From NCBI RefSeq assembly GCF_024753135.1, contig NZ_JANUGP010000021.1, forward strand, positions 79,553 through 143,552: a stretch of 64,000 nucleotides of DNA. The letters are read 5' to 3'. Under the pieces are notes generated by a model. The model was not told the origin of the DNA, searched no databases, and saw only the letters and a list, made by a program, of their open reading frames with translations. Position numbers and translations under genes: made by a program. How positions within the stretch are numbered: the first letter of the stretch is position 1; each line of letters begins with the position of its first letter. Positions 8,648 through 15,592 of this stretch are shown here, in pieces. The DNA comes from Streptomyces pyxinicus. GTDB taxonomy: Bacteria > Actinomycetota > Actinomycetes > Streptomycetales > Streptomycetaceae.

Positions 8648-9367
8648 GTGCCCGAACCGCAGCGCATCCCCGTCGGACGCAGACGCAGGCGCCCCACCCG
8701 CACCGGGACCGTGCTGAGCGAGGAACTGATCGTGTCGGCGGCGCTCGAACTGATCGAGGCACCCGGCGGCAGCGCCCTCACCGTGCGCCGGCTCGGCGAG
8801 GCCCTAGGCTGCGATCCCTCGGCGGTCTACCGCTACTTCGCCAACACCGACGCCCTGCTGCTGGCGGTCGCCGACCGGCTGATCGGCGACTCCTTCGAGG
8901 GCTACACGCCCGGCGAGGACTGGACCGCGGCCCTGCGGGACTTCGCGACGCGGGTGCACCGCTCGGTGCTGAGCCACCCCCGGCTGGCCACGGTCCGCGC
9001 CGCACGGGTCACCGCCGGACCCGCGGAGTGCCGTGCGGTGGACACCGGGATCGGCATCCTGCTGCGGGCCGGTTTCCCGCCCGCCGAGGCGGTGCGCCTG
9101 TACCGCACCTTCATCGACACCGTCCTCGCCCACGCCGCCCTGGACGCGGAGGTGGCGGGCCTCACCGCACCGCAGCGCCGTCAGGAGAGCCGGGCCTGGC
9201 ACGACGTCTACGGCGCCCTGCCTCCCGGCGGCTACCCGAACCTGCACACGGTGCGCGACCACCTGGCCGCGATGGCGGACTCGGCCTTCCCCGACGCCCT
9301 CGATCTGCTGCTCGCCCAGTTCGCGGCGCGACTGGGCCGAGGCGGCCCGGACGGAGGCCGCGGGTAG
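8648..9367 (+). CDS. TetR/AcrR-family transcriptional regulator
   Basis: The 239-residue product has an N-terminal TetR helix-turn-helix: LSEELIVSAALELIEA, then the recognition part LGEALGCDPSAVYRYFANTD (about residues 55-75). The C-terminal half (TetR_C-like, ending in a helix-rich LLLAQFAARL) would bind a small ligand and dimerise. A long Arg-rich leader precedes the HTH. The start is GTG at 8648 with AGGAG 6 nt upstream. It is divergent from the permease/amidohydrolase pair with a palindrome between them, so it most likely represses that operon until the transported compound or a product binds. The ligand cannot be predicted. Confidence 0.88.
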   Translation: MPEPQRIPVGRRRRRPTRTGTVLSEELIVSAALELIEAPGGSALTVRRLGEALGCDPSAVYRYFANTDALLLAVADRLIGDSFEGYTPGEDWTAALRDFATRVHRSVLSHPRLATVRAARVTAGPAECRAVDTGIGILLRAGFPPAEAVRLYRTFIDTVLAHAALDAEVAGLTAPQRRQESRAWHDVYGALPPGGYPNLHTVRDHLAAMADSAFPDALDLLLAQFAARLGRGGPDGGRG

Positions 9368-9499
9368 GCCGATCAGGTGAAGCGGGCCGCCGCGAGCAGT
9401 CCGGGCCCGTGGCCACACCGGATCACGGGTGCCTGGACGCGACATGCGCCCGGCCGACGGCGACCGCCGTCGCGTGCGAGACGAGAAGAGGACACTGGC

Positions 9500-9751
9500 A
9501 TGGCATACACGAGGTCCCGGATGGCGAGGACGGCCGCTCTGGTGGCGGCCGCCGGCGTGGTGGTGCTCGGCGGCGCGGGTGCCGCGTCCGCGGACAGCGG
9601 CGCTCAGGGGGCCGCTGTCGGCTCGCCCGGTGTGCTGTCGGGCAATGTGATCCAGGTGCCGATCCACATCCCGGTCAACCTGTGCGGAAACACCGTCAAC
9701 GTCATCGGCCTGCTGAACCCCGCGTTCGGCAACACCTGCGTCAACGCCTGA
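9500..9751 (+). CDS. Short chaplin (hydrophobic cell-wall/aerial surface protein)
   Basis: The 83-residue product has a signal peptide (RTAALVAAAGVVVLGG, cleavage near ASA-DSG). One mature chaplin domain follows, with the hallmark GNVIQVPIHIPVNLCGN, then NVIGLLNPAFGN and a final NTCVNA. Two cysteines allow the usual intramolecular disulfide. The mature part, about 50 residues, matches the short chaplins that self-assemble into amyloid-like fibrils lowering surface tension for aerial growth. It lacks a sortase signal. The ATG at 9500 has AGAGGA upstream. It is a lone gene behind the TetR gene, with a strong terminator after it. Confidence 0.93.
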   Translation: MAYTRSRMARTAALVAAAGVVVLGGAGAASADSGAQGAAVGSPGVLSGNVIQVPIHIPVNLCGNTVNVIGLLNPAFGNTCVNA

Positions 9752-9785
9752 CGGCGGAGACCGCGGGAGGCCGGCGCCGGCCCCA

Positions 9786-9838
9786 CCGGGCCCGCCGTCC
9801 GCGCCACCACACGCCGTGGTCGCGGGCGGCGGGCCCGG
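9786..9838. terminator. Bidirectional terminator between the chaplin and DUF1398 genes
   Basis: An 18-bp stem with one mismatch (left arm 9786-9803, right arm 9821-9838) and a smaller CCAC/GTGG hairpin within its loop. It lies between two convergent genes. Confidence 0.7.
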
Positions 9839-9854
9839 CGCCCGCCCGCCCGGT

Positions 9855-10277
9855 TCAGGACGGCAGCGTGACCGCCGGGTAGTCCTCGACGTAGGAGGCC
9901 CCGTCGGTGCCGTAGTACGTGCAGGTGCGGGCGGCGGTGTCGACGTCGTACCAGACGACACCCGCCTCCCAGGCGCCGCGCACGAACTCGGGGAACGTCG
10001 TCTCGCCGGCCTGGTCCGCGCGCAGGGCCGCCACGAGGGCCGCCCGGTCGAGGGGTGGCGCCGCCGCGAAGCCGGTGACCAGCGGCTCGCCCTGGACCAC
10101 GACATCGCCGTGCTCGGTCAGGTACAGGAAGGCGTTGGCCGGGACGGCCATGCGGCAGTGGGTCACGCCGGCCTGCCGCAGGCTCTCGGCGAGATGCGGA
10201 AAGCCGCCGACCCTGGGGCGGACGGCCTGGCCGCGCTCCAAGGCGGCCTGGAATCGGGTGAGGGCGTCGGTGGTCAT
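9855..10277 (-). CDS. DUF1398 family protein
   Basis: The 140-residue soluble protein resembles the YbcV/DUF1398 family. It begins with helix ALTRFQAALERG, then VRPRVGGFPHLAESLRQAGVTHCR, and later AALRADQAGETTFPEFVRGAWEAGVVWYDVD and CTYYGTDGASYVEDYPAV. These proteins have no settled biochemical role. The ATG at 10277 was chosen because GGGAG lies 6 nt upstream; a longer reading frame upstream overlaps the MarR gene and is spurious. A well-formed promoter lying within two palindromes precedes it, divergent from a MarR regulator that presumably controls it. Confidence 0.8.
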   Translation of the reverse strand: MTTDALTRFQAALERGQAVRPRVGGFPHLAESLRQAGVTHCRMAVPANAFLYLTEHGDVVVQGEPLVTGFAAAPPLDRAALVAALRADQAGETTFPEFVRGAWEAGVVWYDVDTAARTCTYYGTDGASYVEDYPAVTLPS

Positions 10278-10347
10278 GATTTCTCCCATGGATCCGGCAG
10301 GGGTGTGCACGTGTTCGTGCGGGCGTCCGTGGTGCGGACGCGTCCCG

Positions 10348-10385
10348 AATATGGCACCATGATGCCAGAATGACAACATGTTGTC
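10348..10385 (-). promoter_or_regulatory. Promoter of the DUF1398 gene overlapped by two palindromic operators
   Basis: On the minus strand, -35 TTGTCA (10371-10376) and -10 CATATT (10348-10353) are 17 bp apart. The -35 is overlapped by a perfect 14-bp palindrome GACAACATGTTGTC (10372-10385). The spacer and first -10 base pairs are overlapped by TGGCACCATGATGCCA (10352-10367, 14 of 16 symmetrical). Either would block RNA polymerase if bound by the divergent MarR protein. Confidence 0.6.
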
Positions 10386-10409
10386 CGATGGGAGAGGGGG
10401 TACCACGAC

Positions 10410-10868
10410 ATGTCGGAGGAACTGGCACTCCTCGTGGCCGATGTCTACGAAGCCGCCGGTGCGCTGCGCCGGGCGGGCGAGACCGTGGCGGGAGCGGAGG
10501 GGCAGACGCAGGCCCGCTGGCAGTTGATGAGCGCGGTGAGCGAGGAGCCGCTGCCCGTGCCGCGTGCCGCGCGCCGACTGGGGGTGACCCGGCAGGGTGT
10601 GCAGCGCCTCGCCAACGAACTCGTCCGCGACGGCCTCGCCGAATTCCGGGACAACCCCGACCACCGCACGTCGCCGCTGCTGGCCCTGACCGACTCCGGA
10701 CAGCGGACGCTGACTGCCATCACCGCGCGCGCGGCCACGGCGCACCACGTCATGGGCGAGGGCGTGACGGAACGTGACCTGGCAGCCGTCCGCGCGCTGT
10801 TGCGACGGCTGACCCGCCAGGCGGACGCCTGGACCGCCGGCGCGGGTACAGGCGAAGGGAGCGCCTGA
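10410..10868 (+). CDS. MarR-family transcriptional regulator
   Basis: The 152-residue winged-helix protein shows the MarR pattern: an N-terminal dimerisation helix (LALLVADVYEAAGALRRAG), helix ARWQLMSAVSEEPLPVPRAA, recognition helix LGVTRQGVQRLANELVRDGL, then the wing FRDNPDHRTSPLLALTDSG. A C-terminal helical pair (ERDLAAVRALLRRLTRQAD) completes the dimer interface. ATG start, with a GGGAGAGGGGG purine stretch upstream. It is divergent from the DUF1398 gene; the two palindromes between the genes are its likely binding sites, giving repression of both. The ligand is unknown. Confidence 0.88.
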   Translation: MSEELALLVADVYEAAGALRRAGETVAGAEGQTQARWQLMSAVSEEPLPVPRAARRLGVTRQGVQRLANELVRDGLAEFRDNPDHRTSPLLALTDSGQRTLTAITARAATAHHVMGEGVTERDLAAVRALLRRLTRQADAWTAGAGTGEGSA

Positions 10869-10869
10869 C

Positions 10870-10895
10870 GCGACGGCGATGCCCCGGCCCGTCGC
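10870..10895. terminator. Weak hairpin between convergent MarR and VOC genes
   Basis: A 7-bp stem GCGACGG/CCGTCGC with a 12-nt loop fills the 32-bp gap between the convergent genes. Confidence 0.35.
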
Positions 10896-10900
10896 CTTGG

Positions 10901-11299
10901 TCAGCGGGCGAGCCGGGCGGTGGCGGCCGGGGTGACGGGCGTGAAGAAGTTGACCAGGTTGCCGTCCGGGTCGCGGAACAGGAGCGAGCGGTTGCCCCAG
11001 GGCATCGTGGTGGGCGCCTGGACGACGTCTTCCAGGAAGGCCGCCAGATCGCGGTAGAGGTGGTCGACGTCCTCGACCAGGAACTCGATGATGACGGTGT
11101 GGTTGTCGGCCGGCCGGGCGGCGCCGGGCGCGAAGAGCGGCACGGTCCGGGTGCTCGCGACGGCGACGGTTGCCGAGGCGGTGACGAGTTCGGCGAAGTC
11201 CTCGGTGGACCAGCGCGCCTCCACTCCGGTGACGCGCTCGTAGAAGGCGACGAGGCGGGCGACGTCGGCCGTGATGACACGGATCGAGGCGAGGTTCAC
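10901..11299 (-). CDS. VOC (glyoxalase/bleomycin-resistance) superfamily protein
   Basis: The 132-residue protein has two beta-alpha-beta-beta-beta modules of the vicinal-oxygen-chelate fold: SIRVITADVARLVAFYERVTG then HTVIIEFLVEDVDHLYRDLA and the terminal LLFRDPDGNLVNFFTP, whose PDGN turn is typical of the family. Members bind a metal and act as dioxygenases, isomerases or antibiotic-binding proteins; no specific substrate can be named. The start is GTG at 11299 with GGGAG 7 nt upstream. It is divergent from a WYL-domain regulator across a perfect inverted repeat. Confidence 0.85.
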   Translation of the reverse strand: MNLASIRVITADVARLVAFYERVTGVEARWSTEDFAELVTASATVAVASTRTVPLFAPGAARPADNHTVIIEFLVEDVDHLYRDLAAFLEDVVQAPTTMPWGNRSLLFRDPDGNLVNFFTPVTPAATARLAR

Positions 11300-11367
11300 G
11301 GGTTCTCCCAGGTCAGCGATGTTCGTGCGGCGGTGCCGCGGTGCTTGTGGGGCTCACGCTAGGACGG

Positions 11368-11392
11368 ATACCGGGCAGAACCCGCCCGGTAT
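11368..11392. promoter_or_regulatory. Perfect 9-bp inverted repeat, candidate WYL-regulator operator
   Basis: Arms ATACCGGGC and GCCCGGTAT are perfectly complementary around a 7-bp spacer. They lie in the 112-bp gap between the divergent VOC and WYL genes, about 20 bp upstream of the chosen WYL start. Confidence 0.5.
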
Positions 11393-11411
11393 GTGCGGCA
11401 GACTTTCCGGC

Positions 11412-12413
11412 ATGCCCCGACCCACCGCGCGCGTGCTCGCCCTGCTGGAACTCCTGCAGTCGGGCGGCCTGCGCACCGTCTCCGAACTCGCCGGCCGGCT
11501 CGGCGTGGACGAGCGGACGGCGCGCCGGTACATCGAGCACCTCCGGGACCTCGACATACCGGTGGAGTCGGTACGCGGCCGGCACGGCGGCTACCGGCTC
11601 GCCCCCGGCTACCGCATGCCCCCGCTGATGCTCGACGACGACGAGGCACTCGCCGTGCTGCTCGGCCTGACCGCCGGCCGGCGCGGTGGCCCGAGCGCCG
11701 CCACCGGTACGGCGACCGAGACCGCGCGGGCCAAGATCCGCAGGGTCCTGCCCGCACGGCTCACCCGCAGGCTGGACGCCGTGCTCGACTCCCTCGCCTT
11801 CACGACCCCGCTCGGCACGTCGGAGGCACCGGAGACCGCCGTACTCCTGCCGGTCGCCGACGCCGTCCGCCACCACCGGCCGGTCGAGATCCGGTACGTC
11901 GACGCCGAGGGCCGGCGCAGCGAGCGCGTGCTGCACCCGTACGGGCTCGTCGCCCACTCGGGCCGCTGGTACGTCACGGGCCAGGACCGGGCGACGGGCG
12001 AGGGCCGTACGTTCCGGCTGGACCGCATGGCCGGTGCGAGGGTCCTGCCCGGCTCCTTCGACCCGCCCACCGCGTTCGATCCGGCGCAGCGGGTCCTGTG
12101 GGGCCTCGCGACGGCTCCGTACCGGCACGAGGTGACCGTCTGGGTCCGGGCGACCGCCGGGCACATCCGGACCCGCCTTCCGCCGAGCCTCGCGCTCGTG
12201 GAGGAACCACCCCCGGCAGACGGCCCGGACGCGCGGGACGAGCCCTGGTCCCGGGTCGCGATGCGCGTGGACCGGCTCGACTGGCTGCCCGCCGTACTCG
12301 CCTCCCTCGACCGCCCCTTCGCCGTCGAGCGGCCGGACGCCCTGCGCGCACTCGTCGCCGACTTCGCCGCACGCCTCGCCGAGTCGGCCCGCCGAGAACG
12401 CCCTGGGCCATGA
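11412..12413 (+). CDS. HTH/WYL-domain transcriptional regulator (YafY/DeoR-like)
   Basis: The 333-residue product begins with an HTH_11-type winged helix (VLALLELLQSGG, VSELAGRLGVDERTARRYIE, wing GGYRLAPGYRMPP). The WYL ligand-sensing domain follows (about 140-215: VEIRYVDAEGRRSERVLHPYGLVAHSGRWYVTGQDR) and then the WCX C-terminal extension. WYL proteins sense nucleic-acid pieces, nucleotides or other ligands and act as repressors or activators. The ATG at 11412 was preferred over the ATG at 11391, which would overlap the palindrome. No strong ribosome-binding site is seen for either. Its divergent neighbour, the VOC gene, is its probable target. Confidence 0.85.
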   Translation: MPRPTARVLALLELLQSGGLRTVSELAGRLGVDERTARRYIEHLRDLDIPVESVRGRHGGYRLAPGYRMPPLMLDDDEALAVLLGLTAGRRGGPSAATGTATETARAKIRRVLPARLTRRLDAVLDSLAFTTPLGTSEAPETAVLLPVADAVRHHRPVEIRYVDAEGRRSERVLHPYGLVAHSGRWYVTGQDRATGEGRTFRLDRMAGARVLPGSFDPPTAFDPAQRVLWGLATAPYRHEVTVWVRATAGHIRTRLPPSLALVEEPPPADGPDARDEPWSRVAMRVDRLDWLPAVLASLDRPFAVERPDALRALVADFAARLAESARRERPGP

Positions 12414-12553
12414 ACGACGGCCGCCGCGCGGCGACGACAGCCGCCACCCGTGTGGCGTACATCCGCTCGTGAACCGGGGCGGCGGGTCAGGGTGGCAGTG
12501 GCCGTCCGCCGTCGTGACGGTCCCGTGCGTCCCTGTTGACGAGGGAGTCCCGT

Positions 12554-13470
12554 ATGCCGAGGATCACCGGAGCCAAGCCCGCGCGGACGGCGGTCGCCCA
12601 GGCCGACGCGGACCTCGTGCGCCGGTTTCCCTTCGAGGACACCGCGGACCTGGCGGACGCCCGGCGCGGCTTCATGGGAACCGCCGAGGAGGACGTCATC
12701 CGGTCCGCCGACGGTGCCGCGGTATGGGACCTGGGCGCCTACGGATTCCTTGCGCAGGAGTGCCCCGCCACGGCCAACCCGAGCCTGTGGCGGCAGAGCA
12801 GGCTGTGCTCCGAGCACGGCCTGTTCGAAGTGACCGAGGGCATCTATCAGGTGCGCGGCTTCGACCTGTCCAACATGACGCTGGTGGAGGGCGGGCGCGG
12901 GGTCCTCGTCGTCGACCCGCTGCGGTGCGCCGAGACCGCGGCCGCCGCCCTCGCCCTGTACCGCGCGCACCGCGGTGACCGGCCGGTCACCGCGGTGCTG
13001 TACACGCACAGCCACGCCGACCACTTCGGCGGCGTGCGGGGCGTCCTCACCGACGCGGACGTCGCCGCCGGCGTCCCCGTGTTCGCCCCGCGCGGGTTCG
13101 TCGCCCACGCCGTCAGCGAGAACGTCTACGCGGGTACGGCGATGCCCTGGCGATCCGGGTGGACGGGCCGCGCGCCTGGGACGCGGACATCACCGTGCGC
13201 TGGGAGATCACCGGCGGTGAGCGGGTCACGATGCGGCTGCGCGACGGTGTCCTCACGCACGTCAGGGGCAGCGGCCCCGCGGCAGCCGAGCCCGACGTCA
13301 CCTTCGCCCTGGCCGAGGCGGACCTGCGCGGCGTACTCCTGGGCACCCTCGGCCCGTCCGACCTGGCGGCCCGGGACGGAGTCGAGGTCACCGGCGACAC
13401 CGCCAAGCTCACCGAACTCCTCGGCCATCTCGGCGCACCCGACCCGGACTTCGCCATCGTCACGCCCTGA
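12554..13470 (+). pseudogene. Alkylsulfatase (SdsA1/BDS1-type), internally deleted and frameshifted
   Basis: The first part (12554 to about 13140) encodes the N-terminus and metallo-beta-lactamase start of a group III alkylsulfatase: LFEVTEGIYQVRGFDLSNMT, then the zinc motif THSHADHFGG and AVSENVYAGTAM. The next sequence jumps, one frame over, to the C-terminal SCP2-like domain (LAIRVDGPRAWDADITVRWE, to 13470). The whole middle is missing: the remaining zinc ligands and the dimerisation domain, roughly 300 residues judged from the family's usual 600-plus. The junction is near 13140-13146. The two pieces together are about 305 codons and cannot make an active enzyme. Start is ATG at 12554 with GAGGGAG upstream. 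No transposon scar was seen at the junction. Confidence 0.85.
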
Positions 13471-13528
13471 GACTGGCAGCCCGGCCCCGTTCAGGCACGG
13501 TCCCCCCGGCCGCCGGTGAACCGAACTG

Positions 13529-14134
13529 TCAGGGCCGCAGCCCCGCCCGGCCGAGCGCCACCTCGGCCAGTTCGGCGATCACGCGCCGGTCCCTGCGCCG
13601 CCAGGCGTCGGCCAGTCCGCCCGGTGGCGCGGGAACGGCGGCGAGAGCGCGTGGCGAACCGGAGAGGGCGCGCAGGGCCAACAGGTCGGCACCTCCGGGG
13701 GCGTCACGGAGGCGCCGCGTGGCGGCACTGTGCCGGATCCAGTACAGGCGCGGAGGGAGCCAGAGCGCCAGCACGAGGACGACGGGGAAGACGACCAGCG
13801 CGAGCGCGGTCAGGTCGGCCACCTGACCCACGAAGTGCTGCAACGACTGTCCGGCGTCGGAGAGATCGTCACCGGCAGCGGCCGCCGCCTGGAGCGGCTT
13901 CTTCAGGGCGCCGCCGATGAGCGGCACTCCGGAAGCCGTGTCGGCGGCGGCGTCCAGACCGCCGACGAGGTCGTCCCCCGCGCTCTGCGCCCTACGGCCC
14001 GGCTCGGCCAGCGACAGCAGTGCGTCGCGGACGGTCAGGGCGAACGCCACCACGGCGATCAGCAGGGCCACGGCGAGCAGATCCGCGAGCACCTGACGCG
14101 TCCGTCGGGCACGTGTCTGGGCGTAGAGACGCAT
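13529..14134 (-). CDS. Conserved two-helix membrane protein
   Basis: The 201-residue product has one transmembrane helix near the N-terminus (LADLLAVALLIAVVAFALTV, about 16-38). An extracytoplasmic Ala/Gly-rich loop with GGLDAAADTASGVPLIGGAL follows, then a second helix around residues 105-128 (LTALALVVFPVVLVLALWL) and a cytoplasmic basic tail ending in RRVIAELAEVALGRAGLRP. No catalytic motif is visible. The ATG at 14134 has AGGAG 9 nt upstream; the longer frame from 14233 lacks such a site. It is adjacent on the same strand to a CsbD-type stress gene but separated from it by a terminator, so probably its own unit. Confidence 0.65.
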   Translation of the reverse strand: MRLYAQTRARRTRQVLADLLAVALLIAVVAFALTVRDALLSLAEPGRRAQSAGDDLVGGLDAAADTASGVPLIGGALKKPLQAAAAAGDDLSDAGQSLQHFVGQVADLTALALVVFPVVLVLALWLPPRLYWIRHSAATRRLRDAPGGADLLALRALSGSPRALAAVPAPPGGLADAWRRRDRRVIAELAEVALGRAGLRP

Positions 14135-14266
14135 CGGTCTGCTCCTGCTCCGGTGACGGGATCGCGACAGGCGCGCCGACGGCCGGGGCGGGGGACCGGC
14201 GGCCCGACCGGACGCGGTATCCGACTCTCGCACCGAACCTCGCCCGCACCGCTCCCCGACACGAAA

Positions 14267-14293
14267 GGGTGGGCCCCGCGGCGGGACCCACCC
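14267..14293 (-). terminator. Terminator after the CsbD-type gene
   Basis: GGGTGGG and CCCACCC arms, interrupted by one unpaired base on each side, continue into a CCCGC/GCGGG inner stem. It is 20 bp past the stop codon at 14314 on the minus strand. Confidence 0.65.
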
Positions 14294-14313
14294 TCAATGC
14301 CTCCGTGCGGTGC

Positions 14314-14490
14314 TCAGTGCCGTCGGCCGGAGTCCTTGACCGACTCCTTGGCCTCGCGGGCATGGCCGGCCGCCTCGGCCGCGTGGCCCTTGGCGATCAG
14401 CTTCTCGTTGCCCGCGGCGCGTCCGGCCGCCTGGGCGACCTTGCCGACGGCCTGCTCGACCTTGGCCCGAGCCTTCTCACTGGCTGCCAT
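14314..14490 (-). CDS. CsbD-family stress-response protein
   Basis: The 58-residue, highly charged helical protein matches the CsbD family: KARAKVEQAVGKVAQAAGRA then KLIAKGHAAEAAGHAREAKE. In Bacillus the founding member is under the general stress sigma factor SigB; the molecular role is not known. The ATG at 14490 has AGGAGG upstream. It is divergent from a small hydrophobic-protein gene that also has a strong AGGAGG site. Confidence 0.85.
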   Translation of the reverse strand: MAASEKARAKVEQAVGKVAQAAGRAAGNEKLIAKGHAAEAAGHAREAKESVKDSGRRH

Positions 14491-14679
14491 CCTGCTCAAC
14501 CTCCTGGATTTCCGGTACGAGCTCCTGACTGGGCGCATGACCTCCGAGACTCCCGGTAAACCTAAGGCCATAGAAATACCTGCCTGGCGCGCGTGCCCTT
14601 CATCTCGTGAAACTAACTCACATTTTGTGTGCTTGTAGGCCTGAAGTAAGGGCATTCGGTGGCCAGGAGGTTGATACAT

Positions 14680-14850
14680 ATGGTTCCCCTGCTTCTGGTT
14701 CTTCTTCTGGCTCTGATCCTCTTCGGTGTGGGCTTCGCCCTGAAGGCGCTCTGGGTGATCGCGGTCATCGTGCTGGTCGTCTGGCTGCTGGGCTTCGTGC
14801 TCCGGTCCGCGGACGGCGCGGGCCGCAAGGGACGCTGGTACCGCTGGTAG
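14680..14850 (+). CDS. Small hydrophobic membrane protein
   Basis: The 56-residue product is almost entirely two hydrophobic segments (VPLLLVLLLALILFGVGFAL and LWVIAVIVLVVWLLGFVL) followed by a basic tail ending GRKGRWYRW. This is the layout of the short 'hydrophobic protein' family common in Streptomyces and resembling lmo0937-type stress membrane proteins. The ATG at 14680 lies 9 nt after AGGAGG. The function is unknown; pairing with a divergent CsbD-type gene suggests a stress-responsive locus. Confidence 0.72.
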   Translation: MVPLLLVLLLALILFGVGFALKALWVIAVIVLVVWLLGFVLRSADGAGRKGRWYRW

Positions 14851-14890
14851 TGGCGTTCGGCGGCGTGCGAAGCACCGCTGCTGACGGGAG

Positions 14891-14932
14891 ATGACGTGGG
14901 GCCCGGCCGGGAACGGCCGGGCCCCACGTCAT
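14891..14932 (+). terminator. Very strong terminator after the small hydrophobic-protein gene
   Basis: A perfect 19-bp stem (ATGACGTGGGGCCCGGCCG) with a GGAA tetraloop, 40 bp past the stop codon. Confidence 0.8.
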
Positions 14933-15061
14933 GTCCGGCGACCGCGCCCGCCCCACCGCCCCGGGACGCATCGGGCGCGACGGAGGGTAGATGTGTCATG
15001 CACCGGTCCGGCGGAAGCAGCAGTGGAACCCTGCGCCTCCAATCTCCGCGGGGCCGGTGTC

Positions 15062-15442
15062 CTAGGTGTCCGCCGCCCGCCGGCAGGAGGCGCCCGTGAG
15101 CATGCTGCCGGTGGCGGCGGTGATCACCGAGTCGAGCCGGTCCCTAGCCTGCGCCAGCTCGGCGATGCGCTGGTCGACACGCTCACGCTCCGCCGCCAGC
15201 CGCTTGAGCAGCGCCGGGGTGGCCTGGCCGTCGACGACGCACGGCAACAGCTCGACGATCGTCCTGCTGGACAGTCCGGCGGCGTACAACTGCTGAATGA
15301 GCCGGACCCGGCCGACCGCGCCCTCGGGATAGTGGCGCTGCCCGCCGGGGCCGCGCTCGGCGCCGAGCAGGCTCTGCTCCTCGTAGTAGCGCAGGGCCCG
15401 GACGCTGACGCCGGTCCGGGCGGCCAGCTCTCCGATGCGCAT
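15062..15442 (-). CDS. MerR-family transcriptional regulator
   Basis: The 126-residue product opens with the MerR winged HTH: MRIGELAARTGVSVRALRYY, then EEQSLLGAERGPGGQRHY, and continues into the long coiled-coil dimerisation helix (LLKRLAAERERVDQRIAELAQARDRLDSVI). It ends with one Cys (GASCRRAADT) but has no obvious metal-binding cluster. The ATG at 15442 has GGAGG 4 nt upstream. It is divergent from an alpha/beta hydrolase. The promoter region between them has the unusually long spacer and central palindrome typical of MerR-activated promoters. Confidence 0.9.
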   Translation of the reverse strand: MRIGELAARTGVSVRALRYYEEQSLLGAERGPGGQRHYPEGAVGRVRLIQQLYAAGLSSRTIVELLPCVVDGQATPALLKRLAAERERVDQRIAELAQARDRLDSVITAATGSMLTGASCRRAADT

Positions 15443-15478
15443 CTCTTCCTCCAGCGCGGCCACGGCCACCCGACCGGC

Positions 15479-15510
15479 TTGCCTCTGACGTCAACGTCAG
15501 GTTCTAGCGT
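15479..15510 (+). promoter_or_regulatory. MerR-type promoter with long spacer and palindromic operator
   Basis: A -35-like TTGCCT (15479-15484) and a -10-like TAGCGT (15505-15510) are 20 bp apart, longer than the normal 17. The spacer holds the palindrome CTGACGTCAACGTCAG (15485-15500, 7-bp perfect arms). MerR proteins activate such promoters by untwisting the DNA. It faces the hydrolase gene. Confidence 0.6.
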
Positions 15511-15592
15511 AACCGGCGTGCGCCGCCGCACCCGCCGGAAGCTCCCGCCTCCCGCGCCCTGACCTGCGAAGACCTCGGAAAGAAGCGCCCGT

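Noticed and set aside
9855..10748. A 297-residue form of the DUF1398 protein
   Set aside because: The upstream part lies antisense to the MarR gene and across its operators. A strong ribosome-binding site marks the shorter start at 10277.
14491..14679. Possible SigB-type promoters (GNNT...GGGTAC/T) upstream of the CsbD and small hydrophobic-protein genes
   Set aside because: No pair of boxes with acceptable sequence and spacing was found on either strand.
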